This document shows, in pieces, positions 21,834 through 33,625 of a DNA stretch of 64,000 nt. Both the position numbers and the translations under genes were made by a program. Source of the DNA: Clavulina sp. PMI_390 (Eukaryota; Basidiomycota; Agaricomycetes; Cantharellales; Hydnaceae); contig WIDE01000003.1 of assembly GCA_015039315.1 (NCBI GenBank), forward strand, positions 310,001-374,000, in the 5' to 3' direction. Under the pieces are notes generated by a model. The model searched no databases. It worked only from the letters and a program-made list of their open reading frames with translations, and was not told the DNA's origin. The first letter of the stretch is position 1; the number at the start of each line of letters is the position of its first letter.

Positions 21834-24800
21834 ATGTCAACGCAGCGTGTAGCGGATTTGGTGCATCGTGAGCGTTGGTGGAAAAATCGTGGTTTAGTGG
21901 CCTTGAATCTCTGTCTTATTCTGTGAGCCCATCAGCCTCTTGCCCGCGGTATGATGAAAGTCTCACTCGGGCGGTTTGAAACCAGACCCCTGATCACATC
22001 GTATTCGAACGGCTACGATGGTTCCATGATCAATGGCCTTCAGATAGTTACTGTACATACCCTTGCTGCATTACCGTGTTGAGAGTCTGACAAAAGTACC
22101 ATATAGTGGTGGCAAAACTACTTTCATGAGTACGTTAAGGGTTTCCTGACATCGCTCCTGACATCTAACTTGATCCCTCCTCGTAGACCACAATCTTCCA
22201 TCCTCGGTATGAGGTTAGATGTTGAACTACCAACCAAGGCACTGACGAGCATTTATCCCAGGTATGACGATTGCGGCAGAGAACGTCGGTAAGTATATCA
22301 GTGAGCTTTGTCAATTCTGATTGATCTAATCGATACACATAGGAACCATCCTAGCGCTCCCCTTCGCTGCGTTCATCAGCGACAAATTTGGCCGACGGAA
22401 GGCCCTATTTACAGGAGCACTCGTGATGTGCGCCGGGGTTGCCCTGCAGACAATATCAGCGACGATTGCCCAGTTCATCGCCGCGCGACTAATCAGTGAG
22501 TACCTCTGTGGCTCAGCCTTGTTCTGAGAGAGAATCAGGGGACTGACATATATAACTCCCTCCTTAGTTGGGTTTGGCCTCTGCTTTGCTACGAACTCGG
22601 CCCCCCTCTTAATTGTGGAACTCGCATACCCGACCCAAAGAGCACAGCTGACAGCGTCCTACAATTCTGCATGGTACGTTGGCAGCATCGTTGGTAAGTC
22701 TGTCGTTCTTTTCAAGCTGCGCATTGCCTCTGAATGTCCGTGTTCTCAGCGGCGTGGGTTACGTTTGGGACCTTTCGTATGAATACGTCTTGGTCATGGA
22801 GGTTCGTCCGTGGTGTTTTCTTGAGAGTGGAATAGGACCATGGCGTGAGATCGCTTCTTGTTTACCCCAACCTTGCACAGGTTGCCGTCTGCAATCCAAT
22901 CTTTGCCGTCGATTCTCCAGGTTGTCTTGATCTGGTAAGATTTTTTCCACTGACCAGTGGGCACTCTTCCCACTCCATCGATCACACCAAGCTGGGACTC
23001 GGTCGAAAGTGGCCGAACCCTGCACCAAATGGACCAATGCTGACCCAGATTGCCGGATTTTTTTTGCTATGCATGATAGGTTCACGCCCGAATCTCCCCG
23101 CTGGCTTGTCTCCAAAGGGAAGGACAAGGAGGCAATCGAGGTGCGCCCAAAAAGATCTGCTGGCGCTTCCCTTATCACCATAGAAACTCACCTTTCTCCG
23201 TCCTTGTCGGCTCGATGAACTAGATCCTAGCGAAATATCACGCCAATGGCCGAATTCTAGATCCTCTCGTTCAAGTGAGTCTACGAGCCAGGTACCAAGC
23301 CAAGTCGGCCCATGTTCACGAGTCCAACCCTTTTGCAGTATGAGTACATGGAGATTCGGGATGCTCTTGCCCTAGAACGAGAAGCATCAGCACAAACTAG
23401 CTATATGACTCTCTTCTCCTCAAAAGGAATGAGACGACGCATGCGGATAATTATCGGTAAGCTACCCATCGTGAAAATACCAACAGTCCGATTCTCAATT
23501 CTTGCAAATGATCAGCTCTCGGATTCTTCAGTCAATGGAGGTGAGTATACAGTCTGCTTCGTGTCTTCGTCATGCCTAACAACCGTCTCTCTTTACGCAG
23601 CGGAAAGTGAGCACATGGTCATCTGAGCGGATCTGACGACGTATTGATCGTATTCTTCCCTTCACCAACCCGGTAATTCAGCGGGTATGCGCATTTCCAT
23701 TCTGTATATGCTCCATATGGCTAATACGTCCGCTTCTAGACTCGTGTCGTACTACATCAACCTTATTCTTACAGTGAGCACAAGCATTATTCGGTGATAG
23801 TCCTTGCATTGCGCTTTATTTATGTGGGGTGCTGCAGGGGATTGGAGTTAATTCATCAGCCTTGAAAACCTTGATCAACGGAAGCCTTCAGGTGTTTAAT
23901 CTGGTGATGGCTTTAGGTGTGTGGTTATAGTACCTGAATGGTTGGAAACAATAGCCTAAGCCATCGCCAAAGGTGCTGCTCTCCTTGTCGAAAAAGTGGG
24001 CCGACGCCGGCTCTTCCTAATTTCGAACACGGGCATGTTCTTCGCCTTCGCCGCTTGGACAATCTTCACCGCTCTATTCAACACTATGGACGTCAAGTGG
24101 GCTGGAAAAGGTGAGTTGTCCATCACGCGTCGGGGAATGCACCATGGAGCGCTTATACGTCAATAGTCGTCATTGGAACCATCTTCCTTTTCTTTGGCTT
24201 CTACGACATTGCCGTGCGTCTACCCCATTGAGATCGAATCTTGTACTAAGCTGATCCATTGCGCACGCTCCAGTATTCGCCTTTACTAGTTGCTGTGTGT
24301 ATATTGGATGATTCAGGCCTGATACGAGAGCTAATCTCCGTTGCCAACAGTATTGTGTGGAAATCCTTCCATTTCAAGTGCGAGCGAAAGGCTTTGCAGT
24401 AATGTAAGCTCCAGCTTCACTATATACCTCTGTCTCTTTAGCTCTGACATTGTGGTTTAAGGAACTTTACGATTGGCGTCGCGTTGATTTTCAATCAATA
24501 TGTCAATCCCGTCGCGCTCGATCGCTTGGGGTGGAAATATGTGAGTATTGCTTTCGATACCCACCATTTCTCACACACTGATCATAAACTCTCCTCGTTT
24601 ACAGTACCTATTGTATGTATCTTTGACCTGAGATGCACCACTGGTGGCACTGACAAATTTTCAGCTACGCTGGCTGGCTCGTCCTTGAATGGGTTGTCAT
24701 CTATTTCTGGTTGTACGAGACCCGTGGACGTACACTGGAGCAAACTGCAGTTCTATGTGGGCCTTCCCAACATCTTGACAGACTCGGCTGCATCATTGAT

Positions 24801-25125
24801 ATTCTCCCCCACAGTTGATGGACCTATGAACAACCCTGAGCAGTGGGATCCATTCGAGAGCGGTGTCCTCCAAGAATCAACTATGCTGTCACCACTAGAG
24901 CAGAGGCGCGTTGATGACGAGCTTGAACTCAAACGGCGCGCTATTCAACGCAAACCAGTCACTTACGAAGACCCTCCAATGGTGGACAACTTGAGCTACC
25001 AATTACAGCCGACGACTCGACCGATCAGTACTATTACAGAGGAGTCTGAGGATTTCCATATTCAAACGAAGCTTGACCCCGACCGCGACTATGTCTATGA
25101 TGGTCGACCGAAGGGATCGTACTGA
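21834..25125 (+). CDS. MFS sugar (hexose/disaccharide-type) transporter, very intron-rich
   Basis: This is a twelve-helix proton symporter of the sugar-porter family at the plasma membrane. Starting at ATG 21834, reconstructed exons give the family signatures in order: ITSYSNGYDGSMINGLQ (TM1), SDKFGRRKALF, RLPSAIQSLPSILQVV, PESPRWLVSKGKDKEA, GFFSQWSG, LVSYYINLIL, INGSLQVFN, EKVGRRRLFL, LPFQVRAKGFAVM, FNQYVNPVALDRLGWKY and ETRGRTLEQTAVLFDG. The cytoplasmic tail ends KGSY at 25125. The length fits about 530 residues. I count more than twenty short introns, with exons as small as 8 nt (24605-24612) and 21 nt (24274-24294). All joins I checked keep frame, so the gene looks intact. Substrate cannot be assigned from sequence. 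It lies just upstream of two NmrA-like genes. Confidence 0.88.
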
Positions 25126-25632
25126 TTCAAGCAACCATGCATTTCCGCTCTCTCCTTCACTCTGACTACGACGTGTAAAATTGGCCATTGATACCCATAT
25201 CCCCTTCGGTTCTTTTACTCCCTGTCTGTTACCACCACGCTCACTTTGTCAACTCTTTTGTTTGGGGTTTGGTCCGACATCAATCACTGTATCACCACTT
25301 TGTCACTCCTTGTGTAAATAAAAGGCTTCCTTTTCTCTCACAGAGTAACCCAATCTTTGCTATCTGCATGTAATACTAATGCGCGCTAAGGGGGTTCTTT
25401 GGGTCGCCAAGTGCTTGACGTCGACCGTGTTTTTCCCACGACTTCCAAATATGGACCCCGAATCCCGATGGTTCCTGCTACTACTTCCATGGCTTAACCA
25501 AATATCCATCGGCGGTGCGGTCATAGCGGTCCGCCGCTGCCCGTCTTCATCCATCGATGTCATACCACCGTTCCCCTATATATTTCTGCTGCTACCTCTA
25601 CTTGCCTCGATCTCTGAATCACCTTGCTCCCT
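25126..25632. promoter_or_regulatory. intergenic region with TATA-like element
   Basis: This is the 3' region of the transporter and the promoter of NmrA-like copy 2. CTATATAT at 25576-25583, about 50 bp before the ATG at 25633, is a plausible TATA box. No gene is seen. Confidence 0.4.
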
Positions 25633-27140
25633 ATGGCTGAAACTTCTGAGAAAAAAATTATCGCAGTGCTAACCGCCACCGGCACTCAGGGTGCTAGTGT
25701 GGTTCGCGAGCTCCTTAAGGATGGTAAGTTCGCGGTACGAGGGCTCACGCGTAACCCCCAATCGGAGAAATCAAAGGGTGCGTCACTGAGGTTGAGAACG
25801 ACGTCTTCCTATTGACTTCTTCAGTCAGATTTGACGCAACAGGGGGTCGAGATGGTCAAGGCGGATGCAGGGGACATTGAGAGCCTAGCTGCTGCATTTG
25901 AGAACGTGTACGGGGTCTATGCTAATACAGGTAAGTCCCCCACACTACCTATTCGAGATAATCCGCTCGATAATGGTTAACTGATTGAAATCTGGTGGCA
26001 GACTGTACGTCGGTTGCTTGAGTCGTCCGGTTTAGCGTTCCGGGTTATAATAACGCGCTGGTAGTCTGGGGAATTCTCGCTGCAGAGGGTTTCGACCAGA
26101 AGAAGACCGAGGTTATTGAGGTCCAGCATGGAAAGAACTTGGTCGATGCCGCGAAGAAGGCTGGCGTCCAACACTTTGTGTGGAGCACCTTGGATGGTAT
26201 CTCAGACCCCTACGTCTACCACTTCATGACTAAACACCAAAGTAAGCGCTCAAGCTTATTCAGACCTTTTGTGCCCGATGATTACTGACCGGTCACCGCT
26301 TCTTTTTTGCCGCTCAGTCAATTCCTTCGTTGCACAATCTGGTATCCCTAACTGGACGCTCCTCTATACTTCCTGCTATTATTCGGTATCGGGAGCCATT
26401 TGGTTTATCCACTGAATCATTCCTACTGACAAATCAAAACCTTCGCTTAGAACCTCTGCATGCCTGGCATCGAGGTATGATATAAGCAGAGTGGAGAGAA
26501 CAGGGTTTTTCTCACCTATTCTGCTTAGTTCCTGAAGAAGGACAAGGACGGTCATTTCTTCCTCGACATCCCCATGCCCCCTGATACCCCTGTCGACTGG
26601 TTCGATGCCACGGAAGTTGGCAAATGGGTAATTTTTCTCATCAGACTTCGATCCTGCTTCGATGATTTACGCATCTCGGTATAGGTGGTCCCTATTTTCG
26701 CCGATCCTGCCAAATACAACGGTCGGGGCTGTTTTCCCAAGCAATTGTCCACGAGTCTGAATCTTTTCCATTCTTCTCCACTTCAGAGCAGCGCGTGGAT
26801 GCAGTCAGCGAGCTATTCTCTCCTCGTGAGAAGGCAAAGATCATCGAGAAGGTCACTGGTGTGCCTGTCGCTGTCAAGGAAATCACAACAGAAGAATTCT
26901 TCGAGCCATCATTCCGAGCGAGCGTATTTGATGAAATGTGGCTCAAGTAGGTCGTCTTTCATGTTCGTGTGCATGTCTCAACTCACTGTGACCCTGTGCT
27001 GCAGTTCTGCATGCTGGGTAACGGGACAGTTCAAGCGCGACCACAAGCAGTCCAAGTCCATTGTCCCATCCCCCGTGACGTTTGAAGAATTCCTCAAGAC
27101 CGACAAGCTGTCGCGTCAATTCCTTGGGCTGGATGTATAG
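25633..27140 (+). CDS. NmrA-like NAD(P)-binding protein, copy 2
   Basis: It has the same family and exon plan as the gene at 9485. The first exon encodes [21 protein letters not shown], the dinucleotide-binding turn, then [12 protein letters not shown]. Later exons encode [112 protein letters not shown], and [18 protein letters not shown], ending LGLDV at 27140. Length is about 320-330 residues. It is closer in sequence to copy 3, immediately downstream, than to copy 1, pointing to a recent tandem duplication. The ligand and pathway are unknown. Its position beside a sugar transporter may or may not be functional. Confidence 0.87.
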
Positions 27141-27656
27141 TCTTCCTCCACCCATCTAGGTGAATATCAATCGTTCCAGAGATTTACCAGTTAGCAATAT
27201 CGCCTTGACGGAACATCAATCTCGTCTCGTGATGAATGAGGTTCTTAATCCCAGCTGGGTATGAATGCCCGTAACATGATTGCGCGCAAGTAACCAGTAC
27301 CATGATAGGAATGACCCTCCGCCTACAACAGTAAACTCCCTCGATATGGGCCAGAGAATAGGAAATACAACCTCATTATTGTACTGATAGGGTCAGAACG
27401 GATATTTTGTAGGGCCTGACTCTGTGCAAACCACAGCCCAAGAGACCACGTGTTGCGCCCCTACTGCCTATGTCAGACGTGATTATGCCTCTCTTCCGCG
27501 TTTCTGGCCGATATATCAGCCATGTTCAGCATGGAAGGCGTATCGTGTGATCTCGGGCGCACTGTCAGATCGATCGTAATACGCCCATTGATCACCGCAT
27601 AAAGGTTCCGCCCTGGAATCCCTCCAGTTGTTTCCACCTCATCGAACAACCACTCC
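27141..27656. other. intergenic region between NmrA-like copies 2 and 3
   Basis: No gene is recognised. It presumably contains the terminator of copy 2 and the promoter of copy 3. Confidence 0.4.
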
Positions 27657-29107
27657 ATGCAGTCTGCGAAGAAGGTAATTGCTGTACTGACGGCCACGGG
27701 GACACAAGGCGCTGGAGTCGTAGAAGAGTTGCTCAAAGATGGCTCTTTTGCAGTGCGCGGCATCACTCGCGACCCAGAATCAGCCAAAGCAAAAGGTGGC
27801 CCAGCTGTCTAATTCACTAATGACATCATACCTTGGCTAACGCGTAATATGGACTGCAGCCTTGACAGCACGGGGTGTCGAGATGGTCAAGGGTGATGCC
27901 GACGACGCCAACAGCCTGACAGCTGCGTTCGAGGGTGCTTACGGCGTGTTCGCAAACACTGGTGAGGCGCCTGGTCCTATTACCTCCGCACGCCCACACT
28001 ATTGAGCTGAAGTTGTTGGTAGACTGTGAGTTAGGTTGGCTAGAATGTTATCATATTGCCTAAGAACCTCGCACTAGTTTGGACTATCTTCCCTAAGGAG
28101 GGATATGACCAAAAGAAAACCGAGGAGCGGGAAACTCAACAAGGGAAGAATATGGTCGATGCTGCCAAGAAAGCTGGGGTCCAGCATTTTGTTTGGAGTA
28201 CGCTTGCCGGAATATCGGAGCCTTGGGTCTACCATCTCATGAGCAAGCACAAAGGTGAATGTCTACGCCAGCTTGACTTCAGCGAGGAGACTGACAAACA
28301 ATACAAGTCAATTCGTATCTTGCGGAGTCCGGAATCCCGGTTTGGACGCTTTACTATACCTCGTGTTATATTTCAGTAAGATTGAATCTGTATCAATTGG
28401 AAGTGATTGAGCTGAATACCCCATGCAACACAGAATTTTGCGAAACCAGTGATCCAGGTGAGAGCAACCCTACAGTAGGTAGGGTGTTGATAACACGTTC
28501 AGTCCTTAGTTCCTCAAGAAAGACAGCGATGGTCTGTTTTTCATCGATATTCCGGTGCCTCCGGATACTGTCATACCCTTTTTCCATGGAGGAGAGTCGG
28601 GAAAATGGGTTAGTCAACCTTCAAGTATTTTTTGAGCGAATATGACTGGGTTAACCTTCTACCAGGTCCTCCCCATGTTCAAGGACCCATCCAAATACAA
28701 CGGTAGGCGGTGCGCCCCAGATCATCGAGTCTGGCTGACAATACTTGGCAGGTCAGCGAGTTGATGCAGTCGCCGAGTTCCTCACCCCTCGCCAGATCGC
28801 CGAGACTATCAAAAGAGTCACAGGCGTTCCTGTCTATGTGAAAGAGCTCACTGTCGAACGATTTTTCGAGCCTTCATATCGTGCTAGTGTCTTCGATGAA
28901 ATGTGGCTGAAGTGCGTTGTTCCTCTCACTCTGTGCTTGAACTCTGAGAGCATGCTGACGGGGCTATGTGAATGTAGCTGTGCTACTTGGGTATTGAAAT
29001 TGAATAATAAGAATGCGGAGCAGTCGAAATCAATCGTGCCGTCCCCTACTACCTTGGAGGAGTTCCTGAAAACGGACCCAAAGACGCGTGAATTGCTGGG
29101 CGTCTAG
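27657..29107 (+). CDS. NmrA-like NAD(P)-binding protein, copy 3
   Basis: ATG 27657 opens [20 protein letters not shown], the Rossmann dinucleotide turn, followed by VVEELLKDGSFAVRGITRD. Subsequent exons read RGVEMVKGDADDANSL, YGVFANT, GYDQKKTEERETQQGKNMVDA, HFVWSTLAGISEPWVYHLM, SGIPVWTLYYTSCYIS, FFIDIPVPPDTVIPFFHGG, GQRVDAVAEFLTPRQIAE, VYVKELTVERFFEPSYRASV, and [18 protein letters not shown], ending LLGV at 29107. Architecture and length match copy 2. The short N-terminus before the first beta strand is minimal but adequate. A degraded copy of the GQRVDAV...VTGVP exon follows at 29234-29325. Confidence 0.87.
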
Positions 29108-29775
29108 AGCGTTTAGGACATGTACACTGGACTTTGCTCGGTATCCCACTCCACTCCTTTAAGTAGTTCCATGTAGATAATGATAGCACATGGATGTGGG
29201 GAAACGTGCAGCATTCACAGCTGATGCTGCGTGACGGGCCAGCGAGTTGAAGCGGTCGACGATTACTTTACCCCTTGCCAAGGCAGGGACGCCATTAAAA
29301 AAGTCACAGGAGCTCCTGCACGCGTGAGATAGTCCAGTATCGAGCAATATTTGCGCCATCGCGTTCGGGTAGGTGTCAAACGAACTGGAATTGAGCTCCC
29401 TTTGCTAGTGTGGTGCGGGCCGTGTGTGTGGGGGGGCGTAGGAGACGGCTGGTCTTACTAGGTGATAGATTTGAACATGATGGACACAGAACAGTCGACA
29501 CTAGCCATCCCATTTCCACAAGTTCAGGAAGCTATTCATACGAGATTCGGAGACGAGCGAGCTATCGGCTGAGCCGAATAATTAGCATTTAAATCGTAGA
29601 GTTGTTCCCAACATATTAATAGAGTGCCATTAGTATCGCTATGAAATGTTGATTACATATGTGGTGAGGTGGCGAAGAGTTCATGCTTTGTTGTTGTTGA
29701 TGAGTCGCGTCCTTGGTTTGTCTGAGCAGTCACTGGTGGCCTCGGTCACACACGCGACGTTCTCCTGACCACATC
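29108..29775. other. intergenic region with a pseudogene fragment
   Basis: It contains the NmrA-like relic (29234-29325) and otherwise no gene. The right end should hold the CDC16/APC6 promoter. Confidence 0.45.
29234..29325 (+). pseudogene. relic exon of a fourth NmrA-like copy
   Basis: The translated stretch reads GQRVEAVDDYFTP, then IKKVTGAPARV, directly comparable to GQRVDAVAEFLTP and IKRVTGVPVYV of copy 3. It is followed by in-frame stops, and no matching N-terminal exons lie upstream in the 130 bp after copy 3. I read it as the remains of a tandem duplicate. Confidence 0.75.
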
Positions 29776-32700
29776 ATGTCCCAAACACCAGCGAGGCGAA
29801 GCATACTGCCTATAGCTTCTGGAACTCAGCAGCGTCATCCGCGTGAATCTCTCTCTGAAGGCGTTTCTCTGGGCCCAGAGTCTCTCCTCCATACTCTGGC
29901 TGTTACCTCACCGCGCATCCGAGGGACAGAAACTCCTCAAACCAGCAGCCGAAGCACCAACAAAAAAGGAAAATCCAAACTCGCTAGTCTTGTGCATCCC
30001 AGCGCGAGCTCAGAATCACTTGGTTGGTGATGTTCATCCGGATCTGATGGCCTTTATGCCTTGGCCATGTCCTCACTTGTATAAATTTTCGTAGGCACTG
30101 CTACTCCAGGATCGTCCTCAAGTGATGCCGATCAGCGAGGAGTTCTTGTCGATCGATTTCGTCTATGGCGCCAAGACGCTATTATGCAGCACTTGTATGA
30201 GACCGCCATCTTCTGGGGGGACAAAGTGTTCTCATGGACAGGTAATTTCTTTACAAATCTCTTACATATAGTCCCGACATCAATTGATCGTGTCTGGTTT
30301 CCTGTAGCCGATCCGAATGACGCGTTCTGGCTCGCACAAGCCCACTTCCTCAGTCACCACTATCTCCGCGCAGAGAGCATCCTCATACAATCGTACGCCT
30401 ATCAAACGCCTCGCGCGACAACTGCCAAGGGCAAAGAAAGGGAGGATCTTCTCCGAGGAAACATGCCCCTCATGGGTGGAATAGATCTTGCTCCTACTAT
30501 TGCTGGAGGATACTCAAGACTCGTAGACTTGAGTGTCGCCTGCAGATACCTTGCTGCCCAGTGTTCGGTAAGTTCTCCTATATTCCATCCGGGAACATAG
30601 AGCTTATGCCCTATCTCTCGTAGGTTCGGTTGGGTAAATGGGATGATGCATTAGAAATGCTTGGGGAGACCAACCCCTTTCGAGGAAAGGCTAATGAACC
30701 TCGTACGTTCAATTACATCCTATGTGATGTACCATCATTTGGAACGCTTAATATTCCTTTGTTTAGCTCCTGTCTCGGTACCGGAACAACATGGGGGTGT
30801 AAAAGTATGTACTGGCGCCGGCTCATCCTCAGTAACCGGGCTGACTCAAATCATAAATATATCCTAGGTTGAATCGACGATGTGTTATTTACGAGGAGTG
30901 ATCATGCTTCGGATGGGCCGAGCAAGAGACGCTCAAGAAAGTCTCATGGAGGCTCTTGCCATTGACTACAAGAATTTCGATGCATTTGAGACCCTTATTG
31001 GTGGAGATATGCTAACAATTGATGAAGGTAATCGAGATCGTCCCTCCATATGGTTCCTCGTAACTTATAGTCCTCGGGCTAGAATGGGAGTTCGTCCAAG
31101 GCTTGGAATATAACCAGGACGATCCTTATGCTGCCGAGTTCGTGCGCTCGGTTTATATGATCAGATTGAAAAAGGTAACTTCCCTTGGTGCATTGAAACG
31201 TGATGCATTCATTGACCCTTTGATTTGTAGTATAAACACCATGATGAGATGGCGGCAGCCCGGCGCCGTCTTGTTGTAAACTATGACATGGGCGAGAACA
31301 CGGAAGTGCTGCTCGGTTTCGCCGAATCATTATTTTCTCAGTTTCGCTATGCTGATTGTTTTGCTATCACTTCTCGGTAAGCACCCCCCACGACGCCAAT
31401 AGTTTCCGACATTGAGTGCCGACTGCAACCCCCTAGCATCCTCGAGAACACGAAAATCCATCCTCCTACCCTACGATTACATATCGCTTGCATGCAACAG
31501 CTTCCAAACCAAAGGCCAAAGCTCTTCCTCCTCGCTCATGAGCTAATGCAAAAAGAGCCTGAATCGCCCATCAGCTCGTATGCAGTAGCATCCTGGTACA
31601 TATTCGCAAAGAAGTATCCGATGGCAAGGCGATGGATAGCGTGAGTGTCTAAGGCTACCTTGCCCGCCCACTCTATCCTGATGAGTGCTCGTCAACAAAT
31701 AGAAAGACGACCTTGATGGATCCACGAAATGAGCCAGCTTGGATAGCGTTTGCTCATACCTTCGCGTTCGAGGGCGAGCATGACCAGGCAATCACGGCAT
31801 ACTCGACGTGTGCTCGGCTCTTCCGAGGGTAAGCACAGTGTTTTCGTCGCGTGTGTTATGCACCAGCCCTGAATATGCTCTGTTCATCCCTCAGCTCTCA
31901 TCTTCCCTTGCTTTACATCGGGATGGAGTATCTGCGGCTATCTAACCGTCTTCTGGCGGAAGAATATTTCGAGGCAGCGTACAAGTTGTGCGACAGCGAT
32001 CCATTACTTCTGAACGAAATGGGAGTATTGGCCTATCAAAGTGAAAAGTATGTGCTCTCTTTCTTGGCTCGTGTATGTGTTGTCATCACGGCTAACACAC
32101 CACCCCTGTCCGCAGGTATGGTCTGGCAAAGAAATATCTGAGTTCAGCTGCAGAGATTGGTAGCAGTGCCCAGAAATCAGAAGCTCCTTGGAAAAACACG
32201 TACCTCAACCTGGGCCAGGCGTTGAGAAAGCTAGGGTGTGTTTCTCCTTTCACTGAGGCCTAACGCACCATTTCTGATGAGGAATCGATCTAGGGAACTC
32301 GAAGAAGCCAAAACAATGTTCCTAAAGGTGCTCGCACTAGATCCTCGATCTGCAGAGGCATTCGCCTCTCTTGGGATGGTTCACCACTCGCTCAATGAGC
32401 TCGACGCCGCGATCACACGATATCACGAAGCTCTGAGTATCATCCCCTTGGACGCAAACGTCATCGAGCTGCTCAACATTGCGCTCGCCGTCAACGCAAT
32501 GCACGATCCTCTTAGCAGCTCCGCATTCACCTCTACCGCGAGCAGCCAAGAGACGACAAATGCGCAGGTATTCATCGCTGCAGGGGCGGGTGTGCCGCCC
32601 CGCAAACCAGGCGGACTTTCGCTCCCTGCTGCCATCCGCGCCGCCCTGCACAACGGGACAGGCGCAGGGGCAGGCACCGGAGCGATGGGCCCCGTGAGCA

Positions 32701-32972
32701 TGATCCGTGCAGATGTGAACCATCCGTCGCGCGTGGGCACGAACCCGTCATGGAGCACCAAGATGACGGCGACGCAGGAGAGATTTGGAGGGCGGCCTGA
32801 AGATCCTGGATTACCACCACTACCACGCGGTGCTGGGCCAAGTGGGCCGGCACATCCTAGTTTCCGAACGACGATGCTGAATCGCGGCGGGATGGAGCCT
32901 CCGCCGCCTCTGAGGATGGGTGCTGATGCTCACCAAGACGATGATACTAGTATGGACCTCGGCGATTATTAA
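29776..32972 (+). CDS. CDC16/cut9-like: anaphase-promoting complex subunit CDC16/APC6 (TPR protein)
   Basis: This is a scaffold subunit of the anaphase-promoting complex, which ubiquitinates cyclins and securin in the nucleus. After a Ser-rich N-terminus (ATG 29776) the conserved family start reads FRLWRQDAIMQHLYETAIFW and DPNDAFWLAQAHFLSHHYLRA. Tandem TPR units then run through the protein: VDLSVACRYLAAQCS, LGKWDDALEML, MCYLRGVIMLRMGRARDAQ, VLLGFAESLFSQFRYADCF, AVASWYIFAKKYPMARRWI, PAWIAFAHTFAFEGEHDQA, IGMEYLRLSNRLLAEEYF, LLNEMGVLAYQSEKY, TYLNLGQALRKLGELEEA and AFASLGMVHHSLNELDAA. The C-terminal 150 residues are Gly/Pro-rich and acidic at the end (TSMDLGDY). About ten introns. Total length is near 700 residues, usual for the family. 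Confidence 0.92.
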
Positions 32973-33625
32973 TAGCTCACTAGCCACTGTGTATATTATT
33001 TTGCACGCTGACCCATCATCCTACTTTGCTCTCGATACGTCTATCATACATCTCTGCTTACGCTCTTACTTTGGGTGGCTTACTGTGAGGATTTGGTAAT
33101 GTAGCCACGATAGCAGGCCAGTGCGCTGGATCAGTCATAATTGAAAAGAATAAACGGTATGATGATTATAGGGGCATATTATGCAGGCAGAGGTACCTGG
33201 GCTATAGGGGGCGTAATACATGATACAAACTAGGAATAGCAAGCGATCCACGGGCGAGGAGTTAAGGAACCACAAGAGTGGGAAACATAAAGGGAAAATA
33301 GGGATAAGAGCCATAAGCATACCCATCATACAGTGAACCATAAAGTTAAGCCAGTCCAAGAAAAGAAACAAAGGTCCGTCATTACACATCACAGAGAGGT
33401 CACCGGACGAGAGGAGTGCGCGCATCGGAAGACCCACTCCACAGCTCTAATAAAAGGACGAGAGTAACGTGACGTCAGCTGACCACGTTCATAAAAGTCA
33501 GATAACAAACGTGTCCACCGCATAAACAAATAAACAAATCGGGATGGTGCGATAAACGTACCTCGTAATTCCACCAAAGGAAAAATAAGGAGAGCAGGAC
33601 AGGATCCGCGCACCGCCGAGGTGGA
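32973..33625. other. convergent intergenic region
   Basis: This holds the 3' ends of CDC16/APC6 (+) and MAF1 (-). I see no gene. Confidence 0.4.
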
